64,000 nt of DNA from Rhizaria sp. SCN 62-66 (taxonomy: Eukaryota; Rhizaria, unplaced), in assembly GCA_001724265.1 (NCBI GenBank), contig MEDY01000004.1:186001-250000 (forward strand), in the 5' to 3' direction. Shown in pieces: positions 23,034 through 35,975 of the stretch. The notes beneath the pieces were generated by a model. It did not search any database. It saw only the letters and a list, made by a program, of their open reading frames with translations, and was not told the origin of the DNA. The position numbers and the translations under genes are program-made. Within the stretch, counting starts at the first letter, position 1; each line of letters begins with the position of its first letter.

Positions 23034-23335
23034 AGGCCTAACAGCAATTGCAAACCGTTATATTAGAACTTTTGATTGAAATGTCTGGCGCGCTACAGTT
23101 ATTGTACCGACAGATGCACTAAGTACTCATCATAACAAACAATACACACACTATTTTCTATTCGATGTGGTTAACATGAGTTGAATTGCGATGACTATTG
23201 TATTATTCCTATTATTTAAACGATGAACAATGATATGAGAGATATATGTTTTCACGACTCACGATGCTGCTATAGTAGTTCCTGATGTGTTCTTCTTTGC
23301 TTGCTCTGTACATTTGCTTAAACTTTACTTGTGCT
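23034..23335. other. Convergent AT-rich spacer
   Basis: About 300 bases between the convergent 3' ends of the methyltransferase-like gene and HBS1. It contains both 3' UTRs; nothing else recognised. Confidence 0.5.
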
Positions 23336-25161
23336 TTACTGCGTGGTGCCGATCTGACGCGCGGTCTCGAGCACGGCGGTGACATAGCCCACGGCAACGG
23401 TCTCATCGTCCCTGCGCAGCGAGAAGCGCGCGATCTCGGGGAACTCGCCGATGGGCTGCAGCAGCGCGAGCCCCTGGTCGAGGACGGTGAACTCGACGAT
23501 CGCGGTCGCGCCGGAGGGCACGAAGCGCGGCGGGCGCGCGACGCGCGAGCCGTGCTCATCAAGCTGCGCAACAAGCTTTGCCACGGCAACAGGGCCCTTG
23601 AAGGCGGCCGAGTGCAGCACTGCGATGGAGCCCGGGAGCATGGGGACCTTCTTGCGCGCCTGCTCGGCGATGATCTGCGCCTCGAAGCGCGTCACCACGG
23701 GCACCACCTGCGCGGCGGAGGACTCGACCGAGAGCTCGCACAGCACGGCACCCGGGCGCAGCGCCGCGTCGGGGCACTGTACCTTAAGCTCGACGTCGTC
23801 GCCCGCGAGCGCGAGCTGGACAGTCTCGCCGTTGCGCGTGATGGTCTGCACCTTGACGGGCACAGCGCCCGGGGACAGCATTACGGTCTCGCCCGCGGCC
23901 ACGGCGCCCGCGCAGACCTTGCCGCGCACGCAGCCCGGGTACGCGTCGGCAGCGACGAGGCGGAAAGGGGCGGACACGCGGCGCGCGGGCGGCTGCAGGG
24001 CGTCAACGGCCGCGAGCAGCGAGGGGCCCGTGTACCAGGCCTTGAGCTCCTCAGGCGCGGGCGACGCGGCGGAGAGGTTGTCGCCGCGCATGGCCGACAC
24101 GGGCACGAACGACACGCGCGCGTCGTCGAAGCCAATCGAAGTGAGGTAGGGACGCACGTGGCCCTCAATCTCGTCGAAACGCGCGCGCGAGAAGGGCTCC
24201 TGCGGGAATGCGTCGAGTTTGTTGACGACGACGACCATCTGCGTGATGCCGAGCGACTGCGCTAGACGCGCGTGCTCCTTGGTCTGCCCCTCGAGCAGGA
24301 AGCCGGCCTCGAACTCGCCCGGCAGCGCGGAGACTACAAGCAGCGCGGCATCGGCGCGCACAGCGCCAGAGACCATGTTGGGCACGAAGTCGCGGTGGCC
24401 GGGGCAGTCGAGCACGGTGACGCGGAGGTTCTCGGTCTCGAACCAGTTGCTGCCGACGTCAACGGTCACGCCGCGGCGGCGCTCTTCCTCGTTCTCGTCC
24501 AGCAGGTACGCAAGCGCAAACGACGGCTTGCCGTGCTCCACACTTGCCTTCTCCGCCTTACGCGCGTCCTTCTGCGTGAAGCGGCCCTGCTTGAGCAGCA
24601 GGTGACCAACCAGCGTGCTCTTGCCAGAGTCGACGTGGCCCACAACAGCCATGTGCACGTTAGGCTTCTCAGTGGTCGTACCGTCAACGGCGCCAGCGGT
24701 AACCTTGGCAAGCGCTGCGGCCTTGTCAGCAAGCTGGCTCGCAATCGCGGCCTTTGAGATAGAGTTAGAGGAAACAGCCTCGAGCGACGGGGCTGCTAGA
24801 GGTGTCGCGGGCGCCAGAGCCTTGTTGTCCTGTGTAGCACTCGCAGTGGACGAAGCTGCAGACGGGGTCTGCGAGGCGAGCTTGGAGGCAGCAGTAGCCT
24901 TGGTGGGCGTCTGCGCGGCAGTGGCCTGCTTCGGCTGTGCAGGCTTCGCGGCCGCCTTGGCAGCAGGCTTCTTAGGAGCAGTCTTCTTCTGCACGACACC
25001 ATAGTCGTCTCCATAGCCTTCGTCATCATCATCTAGGTTATGAAGTTTAAGAGCGAGTTGAAGGTATGAGGGTAGGTCTTGTATATCATTTCGCTAGATA
25101 GGAGCACAACGTGAATTGTTTGAAACGTACAGTAGTCGTCGTAGTCGTCGTAATGAGACAT
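23336..25161 (-). CDS. HBS1: HBS1-type translational GTPase, two exons
   Basis: Exon 1 is 25131-25161 and exon 2 is 23336-25032, joined across a 98-nt intron (GTACGT...CCTAG), giving 575 residues and a TAA stop. The protein starts MSHYDDYDDYYDDDEGYGDDYG, the acidic Tyr/Asp N-terminus typical of HBS1. A Lys/Ala/Pro/Thr linker follows. The G domain starts at about residue 142: G1 GHVDSGKST, G2 RRGVTVDV, G3 DCPGHRDF, G4 NKLD, G5 SAM. Two beta-barrel domains complete the EF1A-like fold. The GVTVDV switch and acidic N-terminus separate it from EF1A (GITID) and eRF3. HBS1 partners Dom34/Pelota to split stalled ribosomes in no-go and nonstop decay. Confidence 0.88.
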
Positions 25162-25648
25162 AGTTTCCTGAGGGCGAAGAGGGTTTCGTAGGGAGAGAAA
25201 TGGCGTGTTAGCAATAAATTCAGCCAATGTGAAAACAAGTTTCGAATTAAATGAAACAAAATTCATTCAAAAAGTCGTACGAAACCTTTATACAACGATG
25301 TCTTATGTCGATCGAGGTGCAACAAATAATACTCGAGCTCGCCTGCCCAATCACCACAATTTGCTTTCGACCCGTTAGCCATGTCACGAGCCTACATCCC
25401 ACAAAACTAAGTCGTGTTGCATGTACTCGTGGCCAACAGGTACTTGCAACGAGAATAATACAGGTTACACCTATCATAGATCACAAGTCGAAATAACTTT
25501 TACTCAGGATATCGTTTATGCTACAAACAAGAGTCGCTAATAATTGTGATGTTAGCATGCACTAATTCGAAAGCAACTTGCGTCCGAGGATATAATAACA
25601 AAACTGTATAAACATAGTTCTAGATAGTTTCAAAGTTTAGATCACATT
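25162..25648. other. AT-rich spacer between HBS1 and the giant gene
   Basis: Holds the HBS1 promoter and 5' UTR and the 3' UTR of the minus-strand giant gene. No gene, RNA or repeat recognised. Confidence 0.5.
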
Positions 25649-28600
25649 TTACATGTTCATCATGTACTTGCGCAGCGCGAGCGCCGAGAGTTGCGCAGTC
25701 GACAGCGTTTGCACATCCTTGGCCGCGATGCCTTTGTCTGTCGCTGTCGCACCCGCAGCCAGCGTTGAAGACTGCGCGCTACCTGCGGGCATACTGTTAA
25801 CAAGTGCAAGACCGGCCGTGCGCGCTGCAGTTGCAACGCGCCGGACGTTGCCACGCGCTGTATTGTTCCGCCCCAACGCAGCGTGCTGCTGACTCGCAGC
25901 GGCAGCGGCTTCGGCAGCGTCGCGCTTGGCAACATGTTGCGCATACTGGCCCGGCGTGATGATAGCAATGGCGGGCGCCGTAGCTTCCACCGCAACCCAG
26001 CGCGCATCCCCCACACCGTTGGTCCCAACAACACGCGCCGTCTGCGCCCGTGTATCCACAGCGCCAGCCGTCGCCGTCGCCGCGAGCGTAGCCAAGTGCG
26101 CCGCGACCGCAGTCCCACGCGCACCAATCGCCGTCCCGGTGACCCTGCCGCTCGCCGCAGCCGCCGCACGCGTGGCGCGCTCGCGGGCTCTGGCCTCGGC
26201 CGCAGCCTGCTGCTGCTCGACGCGCTGCAGCCCTTCGTCCAGCGCAGCGCGCAGCAAGTCGAGCGAGCGCCGCTGCCGTTCCCAGCCCCACTGTAGCTGC
26301 AGCAGCCGCGCAAGCCGCGCCTGATCGGTGGGGCCCAGCGCGACAGCGAGTGCGCCGTTGGTCGGCGCCGGGTGCGGTGCGCGCAGCGGCAGGAAGCGAC
26401 CGGGCACCGAAGGCAACAACCCTGTCGACGCGGGGACCGCGGCGCGCTCGACGATGAGCTCGCCGTTGGGACCGACACGTGTGCGCGGCAGGGCGGGTCC
26501 AGCTGCAGCGCGGGTGGCCGCGGGGAAGCGCGCAAAGAGTGTGAGGTGCGCAGGCGGCAACAGCGGCTCGGTGATGCCACCAGCAACTGCGGCGGTGAGC
26601 GGCCGTGCCGGAACGATGGCGTAATCGTAGGCGTACAAAGAGCCGTTGCTCGCGCCAAGCACGGCGTTAACCGCGGGGGCAGACAGCCCCGCGCCGGTGC
26701 CCGGTCGGCGACCGCGACGCGACGTGCCAGTCAGACCAAGCGCGCCGCGCGCTCCCGCCGAGCCGGGGGCGTGGTAGCCCGCGGCGTCGAGCGCGTCACT
26801 GTTGAATTGCGCGTTGTATCCCAGTTCAGCAGAGTCAGCTCCACGACCGCCCTCGGCCTCGCCCGCGACGGCACCGCCCTTGCCAGCGAGCGGCAGCAGC
26901 ATAAGTCCTGAGGCAGCCGGCGCGCGGCCCTGGTCGCCGAAGCGCAGCAGCAGGTCCGCGGCGGGGCCCAGTGCGGCCACGACGCCGTCACGCATGCCGC
27001 GCAGCGCAGCCGCCACGGCAGCGGGGTCGTGCGCGGCTGCCACAGTTGTGCCGAGTCCGCGCGCCGTGCCCCGCGTCGTGCGCCGGCGGCGGTACTGGTT
27101 GCTACCCACATCAGCCTCGGGATCGTCAGGCACTGTGGAGTCAGGCACGTCTTCCAGCGCGCGACGACGGGCCGCGCGCCAGGCTGCCTCGGCCTCAGCG
27201 TCCGCCTCGTCGTCGTACTCGCCTTGCACGGGCGACGGCGGGAGCTCGAACCCCTCGAGTGCAAGGTCCCGGTCCTCTCGGCTGGGCTCGGGCAGGGTGA
27301 GCGTGCAGTCGTCGCCGCAGCGGTAGTTGGGGAAGAGCGTGGCCAGCAGCGCGCGCACAGCGGCCAGGTCGAAGCCCTGCTCGCCGGGGTACCAGATTGT
27401 CCAGTCTTCGAGCGGCACCACGGGCGCGAACGGCGCCATAGCGGGCTGCCGCCCGCACAGCTCCGCGTACCACTCGTGGTCGCGCCGCATCGTCACGGCA
27501 TAGCGTTCGCCGTCGACAGTGAGTGCCTCACGATACAGTGCGAAAAGCGACAAGAGCAGCCGCCTCATCGCCGAGGTGACTGTAACAAGCGCGCCGATCG
27601 CTTGCGCCAGTCCCGCGCCTGCAGCACGCCGTTCCTCAGCAGCTGCAGTCGCCGCCGCAGGCGTAGGCGCGGACGCGGGCGGAGCGCGGAGTCGCGCGTC
27701 AAGCGTTTCAGCCTGTCTCAACAGTGCTCGGCGCAGCAGTACAACGTCCGCACAATGCTCCCAAGCCTCAAGCGCACCGGATAGTAACGGCGCAAAGGCG
27801 GAGAGCGAGAACTTGGCCACGCAGGCAAGCCGCTCTTCGACGGGTGTGGCAAAGAAGTCCCACACACGCTGCAGCCGGTCCAACAGCGTTGACTTAAACG
27901 CACTCTCAGCCTCAGCCGCGGCGGCAGAGGCGCGCGATGCGGCCTCTGCAGCAGCACGTCGCTCCTCGGGGGTAAGTCCATCGTCGCTGCCGTCGCCATC
28001 GCTGGCAGCGTCATCATCGGCGGCCAGCACACCAAGGCGGTCCGCGGCAACCAACGCACCGGTGGCGGTAGACGCGCCGTGCATCGCCGACGACCATGGC
28101 GTCACGAGCCCATGATACAGCGGCGCGGCCTCGGTGCGTCCACGCGTGACCACCAGCTGCTCACAGTCGGCACCGTCGTCGCCGTCGCTCCCGTCGCCGC
28201 GACGCCGGCGCCGCGCCGTGACTTCGGCGTCGCCGGCCTCTGCAGCGCGGCCACCGATGGCGGTCGCGGCGGCGCGGGCCAGCATCGCAGCCGCCTCGCG
28301 TGCAGATGACCGGCGCGCGGACCACTTACGGCCGCGGCGGCGGCGCCTGTGCGGGGAGCCCACGCCACCGTCGTCACTGGCCGCGCCGTCATCGCTGCGG
28401 CTATCACCACCGCCGTCATCACTGCTGCTCGTACGCAGGAAGCCGTCGTCAACGAGCCAGTCGCCGCGACGCCCGCCACCACGCTCGCGGTCCGCGCGGC
28501 GGCCGCGGCGCGCGTCGGGCGAGTCCGAGTCTGAGTCCCAGTCGCCGCCGCGGAAGCGCCCAGCGCTGTCTAGATCGCCGCGGGAGCCGGTGCGCGTTGA

Positions 28601-31600
28601 GGGGCCGTCCGTCGCACCGCCGGCCGCAGTCGACGCCGCGCCACTGCGACCACCAGCAGCAGTCTCGACACCCGCAGCACCTGCAGCAGCAGCACCTGCA
28701 GCAGGGGAGGTGTCTGACTTAGAGTCGGACAGGGAGTCGCGCTCTGAGATAACACTGAGCCCGCTGCGGCCATGCCTCGTGTGCGGAGTATCGTCGCCGT
28801 GGGCATCGACGCCATCGTCGTCGCCGGAGGGCGCAGACTCGGAGTCCGCCCCGTCGCCGTGTTTTGCGCCACGGCGACCGGAGCTACCATCTCCGCTCTT
28901 GCCTCGACCCTTGCCTGTAGCGGACTTGGCGGCGGCTGCCTCGCGCAAGCGGCGTTCATTCTGCTGCTGCGCAGCCTTGCGAGCCTCAGCGGCGCGTTGC
29001 TTGCGTTCGGCTTCCTTGCCGTCCGTGTTCGCGCGCTCTGCGGCGGCACCGCGCTGGCGTCGCGCCTCGGCGGCCTCGGCACCATGGCGGCGCTCAGTAT
29101 TACCCCAGTCGCCGCCGCGCGCGCCCTCGCCCTTGCCGCCGCGACGGCCCTTGCGGCCACCCTCACCTTCATCGCCGTCGTCATCGTCGCTACCACTGCG
29201 CCCCCCGTCAGCGTCAGCCCTGCCCTTCCCCGCCTTATCGCGTGACGGCTTGCCCGCAGCACCGGCACCCGCCGCGGCAGCGCGTGCCTTGGCAAGCGCG
29301 CCAGTGACAGTGCCACGGCGGCGACGAGCCTGCTGCCCTGGCGCGCGCGTAGGCGGGCGCACAAGATCGGGGATCAGCGCAGCAATGACTGCGGCAGGCA
29401 CAGTGCTGGGCTCGTCCGCGCTGCCGCCTGCGCGCGCGGCCGCGGCGGCGAGTGTGCGGAACAGCGCCGTCAGCGCCACAGCTGTGGTGCGCACGAAGCC
29501 GCAGTGGTGCGGGCGCACGTAGACCGAGAGCCGGCCCGCTGTCGTGAGCGCAGTGCCGTCACTGCCCACGGCGCCGGCGCCGGAGCCCGCGCCGGGTTGC
29601 GCCGCGGTAGAGTGCGCCGAGGCTAGGCCCAGCAGAATCTCGAGACTGGGCGAGTAGCCAGAGCCAGCGGCCGTGGCACGCGAGAGCGGCGGAATGCCCA
29701 GCGTGATGACGCCGCCACCAGGCGCCATGCGCGTGACCGAGGCCACCGCGCCCGCGCCGGTCGCGTTGCCACCTGCGCCGCTGCCGCCAGAGCCCGCGCC
29801 GCCGCGCGCTGCGCCGCCACCCTGAGTCTGGCTGCGGTGGGCGGAAGCCTGCGCGGCGCGTGCAGCTGCGGCTGCAGCCTTGGAGCCGGGACGCGGGAGC
29901 TCGCGCACGTCGAACGGATACTGCGCAAGGGGGCGATAAGCGACCGATGAAGACAGTGTATCAGCAAAGAAGAGGCATGATTGCGCCTCACCAGGACCCA
30001 GCGAGAGCGCAAGTCCAATGCGCAGACTCGCGGCTAGCGCGGCCGACGACGGCGCCGCGGCGACCGCGCCAGCGGGCAGCGACGAAGCAGTGAACACAGG
30101 TGCGCCCGCGGGGCCAAGCAGCAGGCGCGCAAGTGTCTGATGCGGCAGCGACGAGAGCGGGCCCGCGTCAGCAGCGTCGGGGTCCGTCAGCGCGGCCAGG
30201 AACGAGTCCGCGGCGGGCGGGCGCTGGTTCGCGAGCTGCACGCGTTGCACGGCGTCAGCGCGCAGCTTGACGGCGTATGAGTAATCGAAGCCATCGGAGA
30301 AGCAGAGCTCCTTGTGCAAGTCTGCGGGCGGCGCGGGTAGCAGCGGCAGCAACCAAGGCGAAGGAACGAGGAAGCCCGGCGCGGGCAGCAGAGCAAACGC
30401 GTCTTGAGTAATTACCTGCGACGGCTGCAGCGGCGTGAGCTTGAGGTGCGCGTTGACGTCGCTAAAGTCGCGCAGACCGTCGAACGACGGGAAGATGTCC
30501 ACGTTGCCGGGCGCGTCCGCCGCCGCCACTATCGGCACGCGCGACTCTAGCGGTGTGCGGAACATGCGGATCTGTCCCGCCGCGGCCGCGCTCGCGGTCG
30601 CAGCATCGGCAGCATCATCCGTAGCGTCCTCGGCCTTAATGGCGGCGTTGGCCCAGCCACTGTTGCCTTCGCTGTCGCCGCCAGTGTTAAGTGGGGCTCT
30701 AGTGCCGCGGCGATGCATTGCCCACGCCGCGCCGGTCGCCGTGCTGCCGCCCAGCACGGGGCCCGCGGGCGCCGGAGCAGACGCAAAGCCGGCGCGCACG
30801 ACGGCGGTCACACTCGTCGCCGGGCCCGTGAGGGCAGGCGTGGCAGAGCCGAGCACGGAGCTGGGGCGTGACGTGGCGGCACTGTTGTCGGCGGTGTTGT
30901 TGTCGTACCAGTCCGCACAGTCCTCGCGATTATCGCGATCATCTTCGTCGTCATCTTCCGGCTTGTCTTTCTCTGGCACAGTGGGACTGGCTTCAGCCCC
31001 GTCCGCTGCCGTCGGCGTCGCCGTGCTCGCGCGGGGCCCCGCGTTGAGCGCGGCGGTCATACGCGCCATCAGGCCCAGCGACGGCAGCTCGCCTCCGGAG
31101 CCGCCGCCGCCGCTGCTGGGGGCGGCCACCACGGCGCTGGTTGCAGCCGCAGACGCGGTTCCGGGGCGGGAGCCGCTGCCGCTGCCTGGAACCGCCGCTG
31201 CGGCGGCAGCAGCAGCAGCAGCAGTCGCCGCCGCAACAGCTGCCGGGTTCGCGGGCGCAATGCGCTGCGCGGCGCGGAGCTCCCAGCCCTCCCAGACGCG
31301 GTGCATCGCGGCGGCGTCCGCGGCCAGTGATGCCGTAGCCGCCAGCGCCGTGGCTGAGATAGCCGCCTGCGCGGGCGTCACCGGCGTGGGCGGGATCGCG
31401 CCGCCAGCGCTGGCGTCGGCGTCAGAGCCGGAGCGGGCTGACGGCGGCTGCGTGGGATCGAAGGGGGCGCGCACGGCGGCGCGCTCGGCTGCGGCGACGT
31501 CAAGCCGGTCGTCCTCCTCATCCTCGCCGTAGCCGTGGCGGTGTGCGCCGTCGTAGTCGTACTCGCCGCCGTCGCCCTCACCGTCAGCGCCGTCGTGATC

Positions 31601-34600
31601 GGACCACACAGCGCCGCCGTCGCCCTCTCCGCGACCACGGCGCTGCCGCGCTGCCGCCGCGCTCGCGAGAGCGGGGTTGTTTGCGGTGCGCGCACGGTGG
31701 TTGAGCGCGGCGACAAGGTTCGCGTAGTCTGCGCGGCCACCGCGGCGAATAAACGCCATGGCGGACGCCAGCGACTTGGTGTCCTTGTCGTCCGCGCCTG
31801 CACCTGTCACAGTGCCGCCATTTGCTGTGACGGTGCCAGCGGCAGTAGCAGTGCGCGGGCCAAGACGAGGGTCGTCGGACATCGTCATGTAGTACCCTAC
31901 TGTCGTGGCTGCACGCGCAGACTGCTGTTGTTGCTGCTGAGCACGCTGGCGCTGGGTCATTGGGCGCTGCACCTGCTGTTGTTGCTGTTGACCGTCATCA
32001 CGTGCAGCAGCCAGCAGGGATCGCGCGGCTGCCTGTGCGCGCGCGTGCCCACCAGTGATACTGTAGTCGTCTTCATCATCCTCGTCGTCATCGTCGTCGT
32101 CGAAGCGACTGCCAGGCGGAGGTAGGGGAAACGGGTCCGCACCGGCGCTCACAGTTGCAGCCGGAAGGTCCAGCGTCTCAAACTAGTCGTCCTCGTCTTC
32201 GCTGCCACCCTCCGCCTCTGTATCGCGAGCGTCAGCAGTTGCACGAGTGGTCGCAGCAGCGTTTGCGGCAGCGGCAGCGTCCGCAGTAGCAGCGGCAGAC
32301 GCTTCGCGTGCGGCCGTGGCAGCGCCCCGACGTACACCGGGGCCGAGGAACCACAGGTTGTTCGTGCCCACGGCGTCGCGGAAGGCCTGTGTAAACGCTG
32401 CGCGCGCGGGCGCACGCGGCTGCACACTACTAACAGAAACGCTCGCGTTCGGGCCACCGGTGATGGCAGCGACGGGCTGGGCCATCGACGACGTCAGGGT
32501 GCCGCGCGGACCGAAGCCGCCGTATGCGCCAGTGCCCACGCGGGGCACAATGTGGCGCCCGCTAGTATTCGAGGTAGACTCACGCTTGTTACGCGTTGAC
32601 GCCGCATCACCATGGGCACTCTTGTCGTCGATGTAGTCATACTCTTCGTCGTCGCAGTCTTCATCACTGTAGTCGCCGTCGTAGTCGTCGTAGTCGTCCT
32701 CTTCGTCACCGTCGCCGTCACCGTCGCCGCGGTCGCTGGCGCGCACGGGCCCGACGCCCAGCGCGCGCATCAGTTCGCGCACGCGTCCGTCTGCGGCTCC
32801 GCGTGCGCGCCGCCGCCTGCGCTCGGCGCCCGCCTTGCGCACGGCCTTCATGCGCGCCGCAACCTCCGGCGGACGGTGCCAGAGCCGGGACGCGGCTTCG
32901 GCGGGCGCGGGCCCAACCTCCACGGCCGGGTCCTCGGCCATCTGCGCGATCACGCGCGCGCGCATCGCCCCGTTGGCGAGCAGCCGCAGCAGCTCCTCCT
33001 TAAGCGCGGCTGCGGAGCGCAGGCGACTGGCGACCTGGTCCGTGACCGCGACGCGGTCGAGCCGGCGCGCGCGGCGCTCGAAGGCGAGCTGCAGCGACCG
33101 CAGACAGGCCTGGATGGCGGCCAAGAACCAGCCGCGCAGCGCGACGCGGTGCGGCCCGCGCAGGCGCGCCGCGAGCGGGTCGCCGCCGTCGTCGGCTCCC
33201 AGCCTCTCGCTCGCACCCGCGCTGCCGCTGCCGGCCGAGCCGGATGCGGTGGGGGGCGTGCCGCCGCCGCGCGCGGACACCGAGCCCGGCGCGCCGGATG
33301 TGGCGGAGCCGCTGAGCCCACGCGCGCGCCGGGCGGCCTCGGCAGAGCCGGCGCGCGATGAGGGCCGGGCTGGGACGCCGCCACGCGCAGTGTCGGACTC
33401 TGAGTTATTGTTAGTAGTCGCGCTGGAGACAGCGGCAGCGGGCAGAGAGGGGGCAAAGCTTGCCGTTTGGCCGGGGCCGGCGGTGGTGTGAACCTGCGGC
33501 AGCGAGCTGAGCGCGGCCGGGCGTGCGCCGGGGCCGGTGTGGCTGGTGTAGTTGGGCTCGGCCCGCGCAGTCGCAGTTGCCGCAGTAGTCGCAGTCGTCG
33601 CCGCAGCATTCCCACCCGCTGCCGCAGCCGCTGCTGCCGCCCGCGCGGCGGCTGCGGCGGGAAGCGCGAGGTGCCTGGCGGCGCGACCACGCTTGATCTC
33701 GAGCCAGCTGGGCGCGTCCTCGGGCTCCGCGGCGGAGAAGTCGTGGAACACGCGCGCCGCCGCCGGGTCGCGGCACAGCGCGCGGTGCAGCGCGCCCAGG
33801 GAAGGAAAGCCCAGCAGGTGCAACCAGAAGGCGGCCGCCGCGGCGGGCGACCGCGGGACCGCGCTGGGGTCCAGACTGGGCACCGCGGCAGAGGCGCCTG
33901 CGACGGCGGAGGCGGTGACAGCGCTCGACGCGGGGGCCGCTCCTCCAGTGCCGGCGCGCGCTTGCGTCGCACGCTGCTGCTGTTGGGCCTGTTGCTGTGC
34001 GTACGCGCCGCCGCCCAGCGCCGCAACAGCGGTGCCCGTGGCATTGCGGGCTAACGCGCCGGCGACGTTCTGCGGGCCGAAGGCCGACACGCGCGGCGGG
34101 GCCGCTGACAGCGCCGCCGCGGCTGCCGCGGAGGGCAGCAGCCCGCGCGAGGGCGCTTGCGCAGCCCCGTGGTCGCCCGCGCCCTCGTACACGTTCCCTG
34201 TCGCGGGGTTGCTCGCGCTGGTAAAGTTGGGCGGAGGGCACAGCGCCGTGGCAAGGTTCTCGCGCGTGAGCCGCAGCCCCGCGACCGAGGGCGCGGCCGT
34301 GCGGCTGCGCGCCAGCAGGTCCAGCTCCAGCGCGGCCGCGGGCGGCAGCGGGCCCGACCCGGCGGCTGCCGCGGAGGCCACGGCGGCGGCGCGGCGGCGC
34401 GCGGCCGAATGAGCGCGCTCAAGCGAGGCGGCGGCGGCGGAGGCGGCAAGCAGCGCGTCGGAGCGGCGCACCTGTTCATGCGTCTGTGCGCGCAGGGCGT
34501 CCAGCCGTGCGGCGGACGAGAACGCGTCGCTGGACCCAATGCCGCCGTTCGAGGCCGCCGCAGATGACGCGCCCGCAGAGTCACCACTTGTCCCAGAGCC

Positions 34601-35434
34601 AGAGCCAGGGACGGATCCAGGACCACGAGAGCCTGAGATTGAAGAGTTGGCGTTCGCTGCAGAGAGCGCAGCCGCGGAGTCGTACACAAGCGCCGGTGCG
34701 GCGTGCGCGGCGACAAGTTCCATCGCGCTGGGCCCCGCCGGCCCACGTGCGTTGGCATTGCTGCTGCTCGCTTCGCTGGCGCCCCAGCCGCCGGAGGAGG
34801 CCGACGATGTCGTATTCGGAGCAGTAGGGTAGCTCGTGGCAGAGCCGGGAAGCGCCGAGGGCGGATGCACGCACTCGTTCTTAAGAAGCAAGAGCACGCG
34901 CTTCGCGCGCGCGTGCATCAGCGCGTCGGGCGCGACGGGAAACAGCGGTGCCTCGTCGGTGATGTGCTCGCCGACGCCGGGGGCCGCATTTCCGCCGTTG
35001 CTGGCACCGGGGCCCGGAACAGCGGACGGGACGGGGCGCCGGGCCGGGGCGTTGGCGTTCGCGGCGGCCGTGGCAATGATGCGCGCGCGGTTCGCGGCGA
35101 CCTGCGCGCTGGGCAGCGGGTTGGGGCCGTGCAGCAGCAGCGAGCGGTCGACCGTGGCCCACTCGCGCGGGCCGGCGCCGGGCACGGGGGCTTGCTGCGA
35201 AAGGACCTCAGCCTCAATCGCGGCCACCGTGCGCTCCAACGCGGCCGGGTCTGGTGCCGCAGATGGCTCAGAGTAGGCGAAATGGGACTGCGAGGTCGCG
35301 CGGGGCAGCGATGGAGCGTTTGAGATCGACGACCGTGAACTAGGCGGTAGATCACTGCTGGGACTGGCACCCGGCGCCGGGTCAGAAGGAGGCGCCAGCA
35401 GCCACTCAGGCGGCGGGTTGCGCGCCTGAGACAT
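25649..35434 (-). CDS. Giant 3261-residue protein with one internal TAG
   Basis: ATG at 35434 (MSQARNPPPEWLLAPP), TAA at 25649-25651, one in-frame TAG at 32183-32185 (codon 1084). Sequence on both sides of the TAG is equally GC-rich and in the same frame. No ATG follows it for over 250 bases and there is no AT-rich gap, so two separate genes are unlikely. No enzyme domain is recognised. Possible folded parts: FWLHLLGFPSLGALHRAL (near 33800), a basic helical block around 32830-33130, a Phe/Pro-rich conserved-looking block at 29900-30450, and LDRLQRVWDFF followed by LSGALEAWEHCADVVLLRRALL at about residues 2510-2560. That last block vaguely resembles helical modules of ciliary coiled-coil proteins, a weak impression. 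The remainder is Ala/Gly/Asp/Arg-rich and disordered. Confidence 0.65.
32183..32185 (-). other. In-frame TAG, probable sense codon
   Basis: Codon 1084 of the giant protein, between GGSEDEDD and FETLDLPAATV. Under the standard code the downstream 2177 codons would have no nearby ATG and no promoter space. Confidence 0.8.
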
Positions 35435-35975
35435 GCGTTCTGTAGTTCGAATGACCTGTTTAGAGGTCTGGGTGTCGTTTTGTTAGGAAGTAAACTGGCT
35501 GCGCCGAGAGCGGTTACCCGATTCGAGATGGGCATGGGTTGTGAGGCTATTATGTAGCTTTAACAAACATTATTACATTGGCACATACAAAAAAAGCGAA
35601 AACAGCGTATATTTCTATGGCATTTGATTGGACGATAGGTATTATGAGATATGACACTTCAAACTCTGCAATTTTTGAACTGGCGAGCAGCACATTTTTT
35701 CGGTCGCAGCCCCGTCGCCCGACTCGTCTCTGATCTCACATCTTTGAGTGACGTTTCCTATGCCATCTGACCGTCATGCGAAATGATTTACGTTGAACCT
35801 TTGTGCCAACACGTTTTTACAGCTATATCTCTTTTAACGCACCCCGGTGACTTTGCCTTATCTTTCACGAGACCTGACCTTATTCATCTGTCTGCGGGCA
35901 TGTTTTGCACCACACACTGTTCTCGCCTTTGCAGTTCTAACTCAACCTTAAGCTGTCACTCGCTACGCTGAGTTT
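35435..35975. other. AT-rich divergent promoter region
   Basis: About 540 bases separate the giant gene (-) from the F-box/LRR gene (+). AT-rich with short A and T runs; presumed shared promoter. A TAA in frame with the F-box/LRR gene at 35949-35951 bounds that gene's possible upstream start. Confidence 0.5.

Noticed and set aside
32140-32190. Two separate minus-strand genes meeting at the TAG at 32183
   Set aside because: There is no AT-rich spacer and no ATG close to the TAG, whereas real gene boundaries here show both.
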